Below are positions 1 through 6,774 of a stretch of DNA of 7,438 nt, in pieces. The notes below the pieces were generated by a model. The model was not told the origin of the DNA. It made no database searches and saw nothing but the letters and a program-made list of their open reading frames with translations. Numbering within the stretch: position 1 is the stretch's first letter; each line of letters opens with the position of its first letter. This DNA is from Candidatus Uhrbacteria bacterium. GTDB lineage: Bacteria > Patescibacteriota > Patescibacteriia > UBA9934 > GWF2-40-263. The stretch spans positions 1-7,438 of the forward strand of contig JABITQ010000001.1 in the NCBI GenBank assembly GCA_018700535.1, read 5' to 3'. The position numbers and the translations under genes were made by a program.

Positions 1-133
1 CTTTTGGAACAATGAGCGTGTGCCCATCTTTTACTGGATTGATATCTAGAAACGCAACGACATTGCTGTCCTCATAAATTTTATGAGATGGGATCTCACC
101 AGAGATGATGCCGCAGAAAATGCAATTGGTCAT
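1..133 (-). CDS. HIT (histidine triad) family protein, N-terminal part
   Basis: Reading the minus strand from the ATG at 133 gives 44 codons that run off the window edge. The start MTNCIFCGIISGEIPS, followed by KIYED, VVAFLDINP and DGHTLIVPK, is the classic beginning of HIT-family nucleotide hydrolases/transferases, including the Cys-x-x-Cys pair (C4, C7) that often binds zinc in this group. The catalytic HxHxH motif would lie in the missing C-terminal half, so activity cannot be judged here. HIT proteins are small cytosolic enzymes acting on nucleoside phosphoramidates or dinucleotides. No SD is visible upstream; the bases before the ATG are A/T rich. The gene lies downstream of and in the same direction as the membrane-protein operon, but a long hairpin separates them, so co-transcription is uncertain. 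The family call is strong; the exact substrate is unknown. Confidence 0.9.
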   Translation of the reverse strand, partial: MTNCIFCGIISGEIPSHKIYEDSNVVAFLDINPVKDGHTLIVPK

Positions 134-148
134 ATGTTTTTATTTACA

Positions 149-213
149 AGCGTTTAGCGAATAGCGGAAAGCGTATAGTTTTCGATCCCTATCCGCTCCC
201 CGCTATCCGCTAA
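149..213. repeat. Heptad AGCGNNN repeat array facing its inverse (hairpin)
   Basis: AGCG occurs at 149, 156, 163 and 170, exactly 7 bases apart. Its inverse CGCT occurs at 194, 201 and 208, also 7 apart. The arms 154-178 and 189-213 are 25 bases each with a 10-base loop and match as inverted repeats at 21 positions. In a minus-strand transcript three of the four differences become G-U wobble pairs, leaving a single G-A mismatch, so the structure fits minus-strand RNA better than plus. No clean U tract follows on either side, so it is not a standard intrinsic terminator. It fills the gap between the stop of the small membrane gene (223) and the HIT start (133). It may be a lineage-specific REP-like element, an RNA processing site or a partial transcription barrier; which one is unknown. 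Confidence 0.85.
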
Positions 214-222
214 CCCCTCCCC

Positions 223-585
223 CTAACTCTTTAAGAGTCTTAAGACAATCCAGGGGATCGTGAACGAAATGAGGCTTAAAATAAGGCGATATCCGCTCAT
301 ATCCTTTGATAGCGCAAAGGTTAGCACGGCGAGTAAGATTCCGAAAACTAAGGCGAACAGCAATTGGATGCCTGGACGCTCGATGTAATCGTCCATTGCG
401 CTCGACCACCACAAGCCAAAGATGACAGCGCCTAGCAAGAAGATATGGACTGAGAAATAGCGTGAGACAAATCCAGGCTGGATGATGTCGAACAACCAAA
501 AGGTGATGTACGAAACTAAGGATGTTAAAAATCCTGTTCGTGCAATTGTTTCTAGTGGTTGAATCCGTTTTCTAAACCAGATCAT
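223..585 (-). CDS. Small four-helix membrane protein of unknown function
   Basis: A 120-residue, strongly hydrophobic protein. Likely membrane segments are at residues about 17-35, 44-62, 72-92 and 99-117, with a basic N-terminus (RKR at 5-7) that probably stays in the cytoplasm. No catalytic motif is recognised. A short charged loop between helices 2 and 3 (SAMDDYIERP) could be functional. The start ATG overlaps the TGA of the upstream gene in an ATGA arrangement, and there is no SD, so translation probably depends on coupling. Context suggests an accessory membrane component for the GT-C transferase operon. It could be a GtrA- or DUF-type small membrane protein, but no signature supports a named family. 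Confidence 0.8.
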   Translation of the reverse strand: MIWFRKRIQPLETIARTGFLTSLVSYITFWLFDIIQPGFVSRYFSVHIFLLGAVIFGLWWSSAMDDYIERPGIQLLFALVFGILLAVLTFALSKDMSGYRLILSLISFTIPWIVLRLLKS

Positions 586-2006
586 AGCTTTGGTAGATTA
601 CGATAAAACCATGTGTTGATTTTGTGCACCAAAACTTCTGTATCAAACTGTGCTACGAGTGGCGTAGAAAATGAAATCTTCCAGGTGCCGTCGTCTTCTG
701 CGTAAAGTTCATCTGCTCCAAACGAGACGATTGAGACGAGCCAGTCACCTTCCTTGCGCGGTGACACGTACTCACCAAGTACGTAATCGACATCGAGTGT
801 TTCAAGATCTGTATACGCAGTGATGTTGATTGGGTCAGGGTTAAAGTATTGCGATTTGATAAATGCAATCTTACCTTCCATCACAATCTCCAGGTCTCCA
901 GCAGGCACGCGCACCTCTGATAACCCATCGCCTGGGACAGACTCATACCATTGGTATGGCTCTGCTATTGAAAGAGTTTCACCGTCGACTGATACATCCT
1001 GCACACCTTCTGCGTGGCGCGTCTGCATCACCATGCGTTCTGTGTTTGTCCAAAACCGCGTTCCATCTGGTGGTTCGCGATACGCAACTTCATCGCCGAT
1101 AAATACCGTGTTTAAAAAGACGGCCTTGCTTTGTGGTGTGTGCACTTTTCTAAAAAAGATATCGCGTGGTGCATTGATCACTAGCTTGTAAACACCCTCG
1201 GGCAAACCGTCGACTCGTAATGAGAGCTTCTCTAACCCTGACGGACGTGCATCCATTGAGATGTTTCCATCATCTGATGCGCGCGCTTCTGCAACAGGTA
1301 AGCCTTCTTCGTTAAAGACGAGGACACTGATCGAATCCTCACCCTCGTCGCGGTTCATGTCCATGTATTGAAAATCGAACAGCAGCGCTTCGTCTTTGAT
1401 GTACGTCTTGAGTTCATGATGTCCGCGAAGTGATACATCCATAGTCTTTGTAACGGAAGACGCTGTGTATGAATCTAACCGATACGGAACGTCATAATCG
1501 GTTCGGTACACAGCAACATCGTTGCGCGCTGGTGGGTTGCTGTAAAAACTCTCTAACGATTCATAACGGTTGTTTCGTTGGAGTAATACCATTCCGTCTT
1601 GATCAATGCGTGACCAAGTAGAGTCTTCGATAATCTTGTTATGCAATGGCTTGAGTGTATATCGCTCTGGTTCTACGGACGAAAGTCCGCCAAGCTCAAC
1701 AACACCAAGGGTGTCGTTTTTAAACCAAACCTCAACATCCACGCTCGCAAACTCTCTGTGAGGGTGCATAAAAAAGAACGCTGGGTCGTCGACAATTGGC
1801 TGCTCCCAATTACCACCATCACTCATCCGCACCTCACCAACACGCGATGAGGGCTGTAGCTCTGTGATGAATGGTGATGCTTGCCCAACGATGTGCGAAG
1901 AAAAAAAGACTCCCGATGGAACAAACCATTGAGTTGCAAGCCATCCAAAAAGAATGATTGGAATGACGATAATTACAAGCTGAATGAGGCGGACAAAGAA
2001 AGTCAT
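582..2006 (-). CDS. Membrane-anchored extracytoplasmic protein, uncharacterised
   Basis: 474 residues. Residues 5-26 form one hydrophobic helix (VIIVIPIILFGWLA) that looks like an uncleaved signal anchor; no lipobox cysteine is seen. The remaining ~445 residues are soluble, acidic, rich in aromatics and full of alternating beta-strand patterns, for example VDVEVWFKN (89-97) and KLSLRVDG (260-267). A beta-sandwich-like stretch around 185-290 is my reading from pattern alone. There is no further helix at the C-terminus. The domain should face the outside of the membrane. It follows the GT-C glycosyltransferase gene with an ATGA overlap, so the two are probably made in step and may work together, for example as a substrate, a chaperone or a glycan-binding partner. 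No family is recognised and no catalytic triad or metal site is evident. Confidence 0.85.
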   Translation of the reverse strand: MTFFVRLIQLVIIVIPIILFGWLATQWFVPSGVFFSSHIVGQASPFITELQPSSRVGEVRMSDGGNWEQPIVDDPAFFFMHPHREFASVDVEVWFKNDTLGVVELGGLSSVEPERYTLKPLHNKIIEDSTWSRIDQDGMVLLQRNNRYESLESFYSNPPARNDVAVYRTDYDVPYRLDSYTASSVTKTMDVSLRGHHELKTYIKDEALLFDFQYMDMNRDEGEDSISVLVFNEEGLPVAEARASDDGNISMDARPSGLEKLSLRVDGLPEGVYKLVINAPRDIFFRKVHTPQSKAVFLNTVFIGDEVAYREPPDGTRFWTNTERMVMQTRHAEGVQDVSVDGETLSIAEPYQWYESVPGDGLSEVRVPAGDLEIVMEGKIAFIKSQYFNPDPINITAYTDLETLDVDYVLGEYVSPRKEGDWLVSIVSFGADELYAEDDGTWKISFSTPLVAQFDTEVLVHKINTWFYRNLPKL

Positions 2007-3577
2007 TGTGGGTAGATACGATAAAGTGATTCAAGTGTGAACGATTCAACGAGTTCGATTTGCAAACCCATGCTTGCAAGACGTGAATCGTTTAGGTAGT
2101 TGAAGTCCTCGTCTGGGAAACTGATACCGTAATAATACACTGGAACGTTCTGTACGAGGAGAGGAAGTGCGTTGTATGTCTCGTCGCTGCGGAGCGGATA
2201 CATGACGCGTCTGTGTGGGAAAAAGAGTTTGTCTGCGCGATCAACGACGATCAATGCGTCATCCTCGGTTAAGCTCAAGACAGACTTTTGCACCGCAGAA
2301 GATTCTGCAAGTGTGTCTCGCACACTTAGCAATCCGTCTTGTCCTTGGATAAACGTTGCGTGCACATTCAAGCCGATCACTGCGATCATGAGTGTTCCGA
2401 TAATCAGATTCTTCGCAAGATTCGTACGACCACGTTTACTTATCCAAACGATCGCTGCGGCAATGAACGTTGTGCTCATGATGTACATCGGCAACCAATA
2501 CCGCACATACGAATTCGCCATTGTCACCTGTGTCCAATCTGGATTGTCGTGGATCTCCCAGCTGCCGTACAAAAGTGAAAGCCATGCACTGATCAAAACA
2601 AATGCTGCTGTGTACGCAATGCGCTCACGGCGTTTCTTTTTTTCTGTTGTAAAGACAAAGACACCTAGTAGAGCGAGGATAGATAACCACCAGAACATGC
2701 TGACCCCGTAGTTAGAAACATTCCCCCATGCATCGCGTGGGTGTAATCCGAATGGGAAAAATCCAACGGCATCGAGCGCATCACTCGCCACCAACTCTAC
2801 CGTCTGAATTTGCTGACCAACAGTGTACCCAGTCGTAAAGGGTGATCCATATGTCACTGCGTTTGCACCTAGCATGATTACTGCACCAAGTACGAGTCCT
2901 GTAAGTATGAGAATTAGTCGACGACGCCCAATTCTTTTGCAAGCAAACATAAGCCCCGCACCCAAGAGTGCGAGTACCCACCAAATCTCCGATGTGCGCG
3001 TCATGATCGCGAGTGCGATCAACAATCCTCCGTAGACATCGTAATTCTTCTTATTCACTAAGAAGTGTATTCCAATGATTAAGAGTGATACGAACAATGC
3101 GTTGTGCATCAATGATCGTGCGCTGTAATACCAGATTGCTGGATGAAAGAGGAAGAGTATTGCGCTGATTGTAGCGATGTTTTTTTGAACAATGCGCGCC
3201 ATTAGCTCGCGCCAAGCGAATGCGGCGACTATGACTGCGAGTGGCGTTAGGATCCAGAGAATCCATCCACCTAGTACTGCTGTAAAAATTCCGTAAACAA
3301 GAGGGAGACCTAGAAAGCTTCCGGGTTTTAGAATGCCGTTAACAGAGACAGCTGATCGTGGATGGATGCGGTCGCCGAATGTGAGGGCGAGTTGATCGAT
3401 TGCTGTGCTGAACGAGCCTGTCTGTGCAAAAAGATTAGAGAAATACGCATTCGCTGTCTCATCCGGTGAAATGTAAAGATTGCTTGTGTTAAACAAAATC
3501 AGGCTCGACAAAAAAAAGATCCCGGCTGCGATGGCCAGCCAGGGAACGTGTGAATGTGTCTTTGCTTTAGAGACCAT
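2003..3577 (-). CDS. GT-C fold membrane glycosyltransferase (PMT/ArnT-like)
   Basis: 524 residues with about 11-12 membrane helices between residues 13 and 406 and a ~115-residue soluble C-terminal domain. The first external loop after helix 1 carries SPDETANAYF, placing Asp39-Glu40 where GT-C enzymes hold their catalytic/metal-binding acidic pair. A later loop has SYVRYWLPMY (356-365), resembling the RY-x-x-P element common in this fold. GT-C enzymes take a sugar from a polyprenyl-phosphate or similar lipid donor and transfer it on the outer face of the membrane to protein, lipid or glycan; the acceptor here is not predictable. The ATG at 3577 overlaps the end of the upstream phosphatidyltransferase by 11 bases and has no SD. 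The length suits the ArnT/PMT-like families (about 450-600 residues). Fold call good, substrate unknown. Confidence 0.8.
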   Translation of the reverse strand: MVSKAKTHSHVPWLAIAAGIFFLSSLILFNTSNLYISPDETANAYFSNLFAQTGSFSTAIDQLALTFGDRIHPRSAVSVNGILKPGSFLGLPLVYGIFTAVLGGWILWILTPLAVIVAAFAWRELMARIVQKNIATISAILFLFHPAIWYYSARSLMHNALFVSLLIIGIHFLVNKKNYDVYGGLLIALAIMTRTSEIWWVLALLGAGLMFACKRIGRRRLILILTGLVLGAVIMLGANAVTYGSPFTTGYTVGQQIQTVELVASDALDAVGFFPFGLHPRDAWGNVSNYGVSMFWWLSILALLGVFVFTTEKKKRRERIAYTAAFVLISAWLSLLYGSWEIHDNPDWTQVTMANSYVRYWLPMYIMSTTFIAAAIVWISKRGRTNLAKNLIIGTLMIAVIGLNVHATFIQGQDGLLSVRDTLAESSAVQKSVLSLTEDDALIVVDRADKLFFPHRRVMYPLRSDETYNALPLLVQNVPVYYYGISFPDEDFNYLNDSRLASMGLQIELVESFTLESLYRIYPQ

Positions 3578-4145
3578 AGGTAAACAGACTGATCACTGCA
3601 AAGACAAGCGCAAGTGCGAGTGTTCCGATTGAAACTGGAATGAATAGATCGAGACCTCCCCAAATGGCAAGCAGTAAAAATGTGACACCAAGCACTTGTA
3701 GCACCATCTTTGTTTTACCAAACAAGTTTGACCCAATGACTTTTCCGTCGAGTTTTCGAAAGTAAGCCCCAAGCACAATCGCAGCTTCTACAATAATGAT
3801 CATCAGACCAAAGATGAGATTTACATGCTGGACGACAACCAAGAGAACAACAGATGCGATTAAGAGCTTGTCAGCGATTGGATCGTACAAGGTTCCCCAA
3901 TCGGTGATGTTATTTCGCAGTCGTGCAAGTGATCCGTCGATCGCATCAGTGAACGCAACAAACAAAAAAAGCGGCACGCCAATAACGTACAGCTCGACAT
4001 ACAAAAACCACAGAACCACAGGAGTCAGCGCGATCCGAAAGAGTGTAACCATGTTAGGGGTGACAGCTTTTGGAATGAGCGGAATGATGGTGTGACGCAT
4101 CACATGGTCATGTGGAAACAACTTGCGTGGATCGCGGTGATGCAT
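3567..4145 (-). CDS. CDP-alcohol phosphatidyltransferase (PgsA-like)
   Basis: 192 residues from the ATG at 4145. The complete family signature D-x2-DG-x2-AR-x8-G-x3-D-x3-D is present: Asp67, Asp70-Gly71, Ala74-Arg75, Gly84, Asp88, Asp92. These residues bind the metal and CDP-diacylglycerol. The TPNMVTLFRIALTP stretch before it and the GKTKMVLQ stretch (143-150) after it resemble phosphatidylglycerophosphate synthase, so making phosphatidylglycerol phosphate from CDP-diacylglycerol and glycerol-3-phosphate is the best guess. Other polar headgroups (inositol, glycerol-like) are possible. About six membrane helices are expected. The reading frame stays open to a TTG at 4175, but that would overlap the divergent gene; the ATG at 4145 sits right where a transcript from the -10 box at 4151-4156 would begin. 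ATG 4100 is a further alternative. First gene of the minus-strand operon. Confidence 0.88.
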   Translation of the reverse strand: MHHRDPRKLFPHDHVMRHTIIPLIPKAVTPNMVTLFRIALTPVVLWFLYVELYVIGVPLFLFVAFTDAIDGSLARLRNNITDWGTLYDPIADKLLIASVVLLVVVQHVNLIFGLMIIIVEAAIVLGAYFRKLDGKVIGSNLFGKTKMVLQVLGVTFLLLAIWGGLDLFIPVSIGTLALALVFAVISLFTYGL

Positions 4146-4149
4146 AAGG

Positions 4150-4156
4150 TATAATA
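4150..4156. promoter_or_regulatory. Symmetric -10 element, putative two-way promoter
   Basis: The plus strand reads TATAAT at 4150-4155, a perfect -10 box. The minus strand reads TATTAT at 4156-4151 from the same bases. Starts about 6-7 bases away would fall near 4162 (plus) and 4144-4145 (minus), only about 18 bases apart. That leaves a leader of roughly 5 bases for the gene at 4167 and none for the gene at 4145. No convincing -35 lies at 16-18 bases on either strand; the minus strand has TTGAAA at 4175-4170, but with only a 13-base spacer. Neither gene has an SD, which agrees with leaderless or near-leaderless messages. Confidence 0.55.
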
Positions 4157-4166
4157 GAAAACGAAT

Positions 4167-6293
4167 ATGTTTCAACGACTCCAGCTTACCATCCTTTCGG
4201 TGCTTTTTCTAGCGTCTTTTGTCGTCAATACGTTTATCTTACAGTCCACCCAAGTGGGTGTTTTTTTGTTGATTGCGTACTTGGCAATTTATGGGTGGGA
4301 AATCGGAGGGATTATTACGCGCACAGAAAAAGCTGTGCTGCGTTGGTGGCTTGGTGTGTGGGTGCTCCTTTCGGTTCTGCTGCTTAGTGGATCTCTTGCC
4401 TATTACTTGTTCATGCTCACACCAGAAGTTGTGTATGTACAAGTACTCCTTACTCCACCGATTGTCATGTGGCTTGCAAAAAAGCTAAAGCGCGCATCGA
4501 TTTTTAAGCACGCACATGACTTATGGAGCGAAAGAAAGCACCGATTACCTGGTGTCATCTATCTGGTTGCATCTCTCATCATCGCCCTGCTCATCATGCT
4601 CCTCACCACACTCGTCGATAATCAAGTCAGCGAGGCGGTGCGCTCAGTGTGGGAGCGACTCCCCTATGGAATCTTTATTTTCTTCTCTCTTGCAACCCTG
4701 CTGCTCTACACATTGCTAGAGCGCGGAAAAGAGCGTGCGCTCACCATCCTACTATTTGGCGGACTCCTCTTCACCTTCGTTGCCGTTGCAGCAATCGCCT
4801 TCCCTCTTGGGTTTGGATTCGACTCGTTTATCCACAAAGCCACAGAACTTCATCTTGCTGAATTCGGCACGATTACACCAAAACCTTTCTACTACATTGG
4901 CCAATATGCACTCGTACTTTTTGCGCACCACGCGTTCTTAATCCCGGTCGACATCGCAGACACATTCCTCGTCCCCCTCCTCACAGCACTCCTACTCCCA
5001 AGCGCCTGGTACTTTGCTGCTGCACACATCGCACGCAAAAAGTCTGTCGCCATGATGACGCTCATGGGGCTTTTCCTCCTCCCTCTCTCAAGCTTTATCG
5101 TTACAACCCCACAAGGCCTCGCAAACCTTTGGACACTTCTCGTAATCCTCGCATCGGTTCCCTATCTACTCGAGCAAGAGCACCCACGCCTCGGAGTCCT
5201 CGCCCTCGCGGCGATCTCGACTCTGCTCATCCACCCAATCGCTGGGATCCCGATCATGCTCTACCTTATTTTATTATTCTCAGATCCGTCACGCGCAAAC
5301 CCACGCACACCCGTGCTCAACAAAGTCGTTCGCGTTCTACTCATCGTCTTTGCGTGCGTCATGCTCCCACTCAGCTTCTTGATAAATGCACTCATTAGCG
5401 GACAAGCACTTGGTGTCGATTGGAGCGCGCTCAACCCAATCACCTGGCTCGGTGCACTCAACGTCACTGTCTTTTTTGAAAACAAATTTGAACCACTACT
5501 AGATCTCGTTTACCTCTACGGCCTTAACGCGACAGTGATCGTCTTTCTCATTGCAGGTGCTGCGTGGTGGTCGTATCGGAAAGAACTTTCAAGTAGATTC
5601 CGTGTGCTGATCATCATGACTGTTGCGCTCGCGATCAATTACCTCATCATGTCCACGACACTTGAGTTCTCGTTCTTGATCGACTACGAACGCTCAAACT
5701 ACTCAGCGCGCCTTGTGCCACTCATGATGTTGTTCCTAAGCCCCTTCTTGATCCTTGGACTCTCGCACGCATTCATCAATCTAAAATCACGACCAGTCGT
5801 CTTGCGTGTCTGCGCACTCGTTCTCCTCACTGCCATCACCACCTCAGCGTTTTACATGGCATACCCACGAAGAGATGCTTACGAGACAAACCGCGGGTTC
5901 AACGTTAGCCAAGCAGATATCGACGCTGTGCATCTTGCAGAATCCCTCGCAGCAGACGAGCCTTATCTTGTGCTAGCAAACCAATCCGTCAGCGCCGCAG
6001 CCATCAGCGAGATCGGCTTCCGCTACTACGACGACCTTTTCTTTTATCCAATCCCAACAGGCGGCGAGCTCTACGAAGTCTTTTTACAAATGAACACCAC
6101 TCCAACAAGAGAGCTCGCACAAGAAGCCCTCAACATGGTCCCGCAACACGGCGACGTCAACACACTCTTCTTCCTGGTAAACAATTACTGGTGGCAGGCA
6201 CCACGAATTATTGAGACCGCAAAGACGACAGCGGATGACTGGCGCAGTGTGGGTGAGAACGGGCAGGTGTATTTGTTTAGATATGATTTTTGA
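4167..6293 (+). CDS. Large polytopic membrane protein, putative GT-C type glycosyltransferase
   Basis: 708 residues with about 16-17 hydrophobic helices spread over residues 6-565, then a soluble ~140-residue C-terminal domain. The external loop after the helix at 190-216 reads GFGFDSFIHKATELHLAEFG (215-234), with Asp219 and His223. This resembles the acidic first-loop motif of GT-C and oligosaccharyltransferase-like enzymes (D-x-x-x-H followed by a Gly). Seven helices precede it, more than in a standard GT-C enzyme, so an N-terminal extension is likely. The role as a lipid-linked sugar transferase on the outer membrane face is inferred; no other motif confirms it, and an uncharacterised membrane protein family is the alternative. 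No SD precedes the ATG, which sits only 12 bases after the -10 box. It is transcribed away from the operon holding the other GT-C gene. Base composition differs between its ends and its middle. Confidence 0.75.
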   Translation: MFQRLQLTILSVLFLASFVVNTFILQSTQVGVFLLIAYLAIYGWEIGGIITRTEKAVLRWWLGVWVLLSVLLLSGSLAYYLFMLTPEVVYVQVLLTPPIVMWLAKKLKRASIFKHAHDLWSERKHRLPGVIYLVASLIIALLIMLLTTLVDNQVSEAVRSVWERLPYGIFIFFSLATLLLYTLLERGKERALTILLFGGLLFTFVAVAAIAFPLGFGFDSFIHKATELHLAEFGTITPKPFYYIGQYALVLFAHHAFLIPVDIADTFLVPLLTALLLPSAWYFAAAHIARKKSVAMMTLMGLFLLPLSSFIVTTPQGLANLWTLLVILASVPYLLEQEHPRLGVLALAAISTLLIHPIAGIPIMLYLILLFSDPSRANPRTPVLNKVVRVLLIVFACVMLPLSFLINALISGQALGVDWSALNPITWLGALNVTVFFENKFEPLLDLVYLYGLNATVIVFLIAGAAWWSYRKELSSRFRVLIIMTVALAINYLIMSTTLEFSFLIDYERSNYSARLVPLMMLFLSPFLILGLSHAFINLKSRPVVLRVCALVLLTAITTSAFYMAYPRRDAYETNRGFNVSQADIDAVHLAESLAADEPYLVLANQSVSAAAISEIGFRYYDDLFFYPIPTGGELYEVFLQMNTTPTRELAQEALNMVPQHGDVNTLFFLVNNYWWQAPRIIETAKTTADDWRSVGENGQVYLFRYDF
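4247..4267 (+). other. Terminator-like hairpin inside the coding region
   Basis: CACCC (4247-4251), loop AAGT and GGGTG (4256-4260) form a perfect 5-bp, mostly G-C stem followed at once by seven T residues (4261-4267). This is the layout of a short intrinsic terminator. It lies about 80 bases into the 708-codon gene (codons 27-34), about 85 bases from the predicted transcript start. The stem is short and the codons fit a normal membrane helix, so it may be coincidence. Confidence 0.35.
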
Positions 6294-6316
6294 CACCACC
6301 CATATCGATTGATAAT
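6290..6316 (+). promoter_or_regulatory. Putative sigma70-type promoter for the 120-residue orphan gene
   Basis: TTGACA at 6290-6295 is a perfect -35 box and overlaps the TGA stop of the preceding gene. GATAAT at 6311-6316 matches the -10 consensus at five of six bases, with a 15-base spacer that is shorter than ideal. A start near 6323 would leave a leader of about 22 bases that includes the SD of the next gene. No terminator separates the two genes, so read-through from upstream is also possible. Confidence 0.55.
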
Positions 6317-6334
6317 CTCTGACTGCTCAACATA

Positions 6335-6338
6335 TGGA
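6335..6338 (+). promoter_or_regulatory. Shine-Dalgarno GGAG fixing the start at 6345
   Basis: GGAG ends 6 bases before the ATG at 6345. This decides the start over an in-frame TTG at 6309, which has no SD and lies inside the predicted promoter. Confidence 0.7.
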
Positions 6339-6344
6339 GAATTC

Positions 6345-6707
6345 ATGGGGGAAAGAACCTTCCTTCAGACTGTAAAAAGCCAAATTCTAATCAGAATGAG
6401 CGATGTTGCTCATACCACATTCTTGAGCCCCAACGGCTACCAACCTATTCCTGGCGTAGTAATTGTCCGCCAAAATGACAGATACCGCATCTTTTTCGAC
6501 ACAGACCTTTGGAAAGCATCCGATAAAGTGAGTGTTTCGACACTTGCTCCAGGAAAGGTGAGCTTCATCGCCGTACAGCACGGAGGCGATGGCAAACAAC
6601 TCATTCCGTTTTGCCTCTCAGAGCTGGAACCTGTCGAAGGGGCCGGTGAACCGTGGCCAGATCACGTTGAAGGTTTTTACGACATGTGGGCTAAAGGATT
6701 CTGGTAA
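6345..6707 (+). CDS. Orphan small soluble protein, unknown function
   Basis: 120 residues beginning MGERTFLQTVKSQ. No signal peptide or membrane helix is seen. The middle (residues about 36-80) has short beta-strand patterns such as GVVIVRQ and YRIFFDTD, and VSVSTLAPGKVSFIAVQ follows. The C-terminus is acidic and aromatic, ending with FYDMWAKGFW. No family is recognised. The gene has its own predicted promoter, a good SD and an intrinsic terminator 18 bases after its stop, so it is probably a single-gene transcript. The SD contrasts with the SD-less genes to its left. It is confidently a gene because start, SD, promoter and terminator agree; its role is unknown. Confidence 0.75.
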   Translation: MGERTFLQTVKSQILIRMSDVAHTTFLSPNGYQPIPGVVIVRQNDRYRIFFDTDLWKASDKVSVSTLAPGKVSFIAVQHGGDGKQLIPFCLSELEPVEGAGEPWPDHVEGFYDMWAKGFW

Positions 6708-6725
6708 GACCAAACAAACGCAACT

Positions 6726-6758
6726 GCCCACCTGACTCAGGTGCGGCTTTTTTGTTTT
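6726..6758 (+). terminator. Intrinsic terminator after the 120-residue orphan gene
   Basis: CACCTG, loop ACT and CAGGTG form a perfect 6-bp stem at 6729-6743. It is extended by GCC/GGC pairs (6726-6728 with 6745-6747) across a one-base bulge. Six T residues follow at 6748-6753, then G and four more T. Confidence 0.88.
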
Positions 6759-6774
6759 CAATAATATGGCAAAC

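Noticed and set aside
214..223. G-rich run on the minus strand as a possible G-quadruplex
   Set aside because: Only two long G runs lie side by side here; a third is buried in the hairpin stem, so a stable quadruplex is unlikely.
820..1191. Plus-strand open frames opposite the 474-residue gene
   Set aside because: They are low-quality translations opposite a well-supported gene, with no SD or promoter; treated as shadows.
2172..2711. 179-codon plus-strand open frame opposite the GT-C gene
   Set aside because: It is antisense to a clear membrane-protein gene; its length follows from the codon bias of the opposite strand, and no start signal is seen.
4146..4175. TTG start at 4175 for the phosphatidyltransferase, ten codons longer
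   Set aside because: It would overlap the divergent gene, lie upstream of the likely minus-strand promoter, and has no SD. The ATG at 4145 fits the predicted transcript start.
6309..6344. TTG start at 6309 for the 120-residue orphan protein
   Set aside because: It lies inside the predicted -10 region and lacks an SD; the ATG at 6345 has GGAG at 6 bases.
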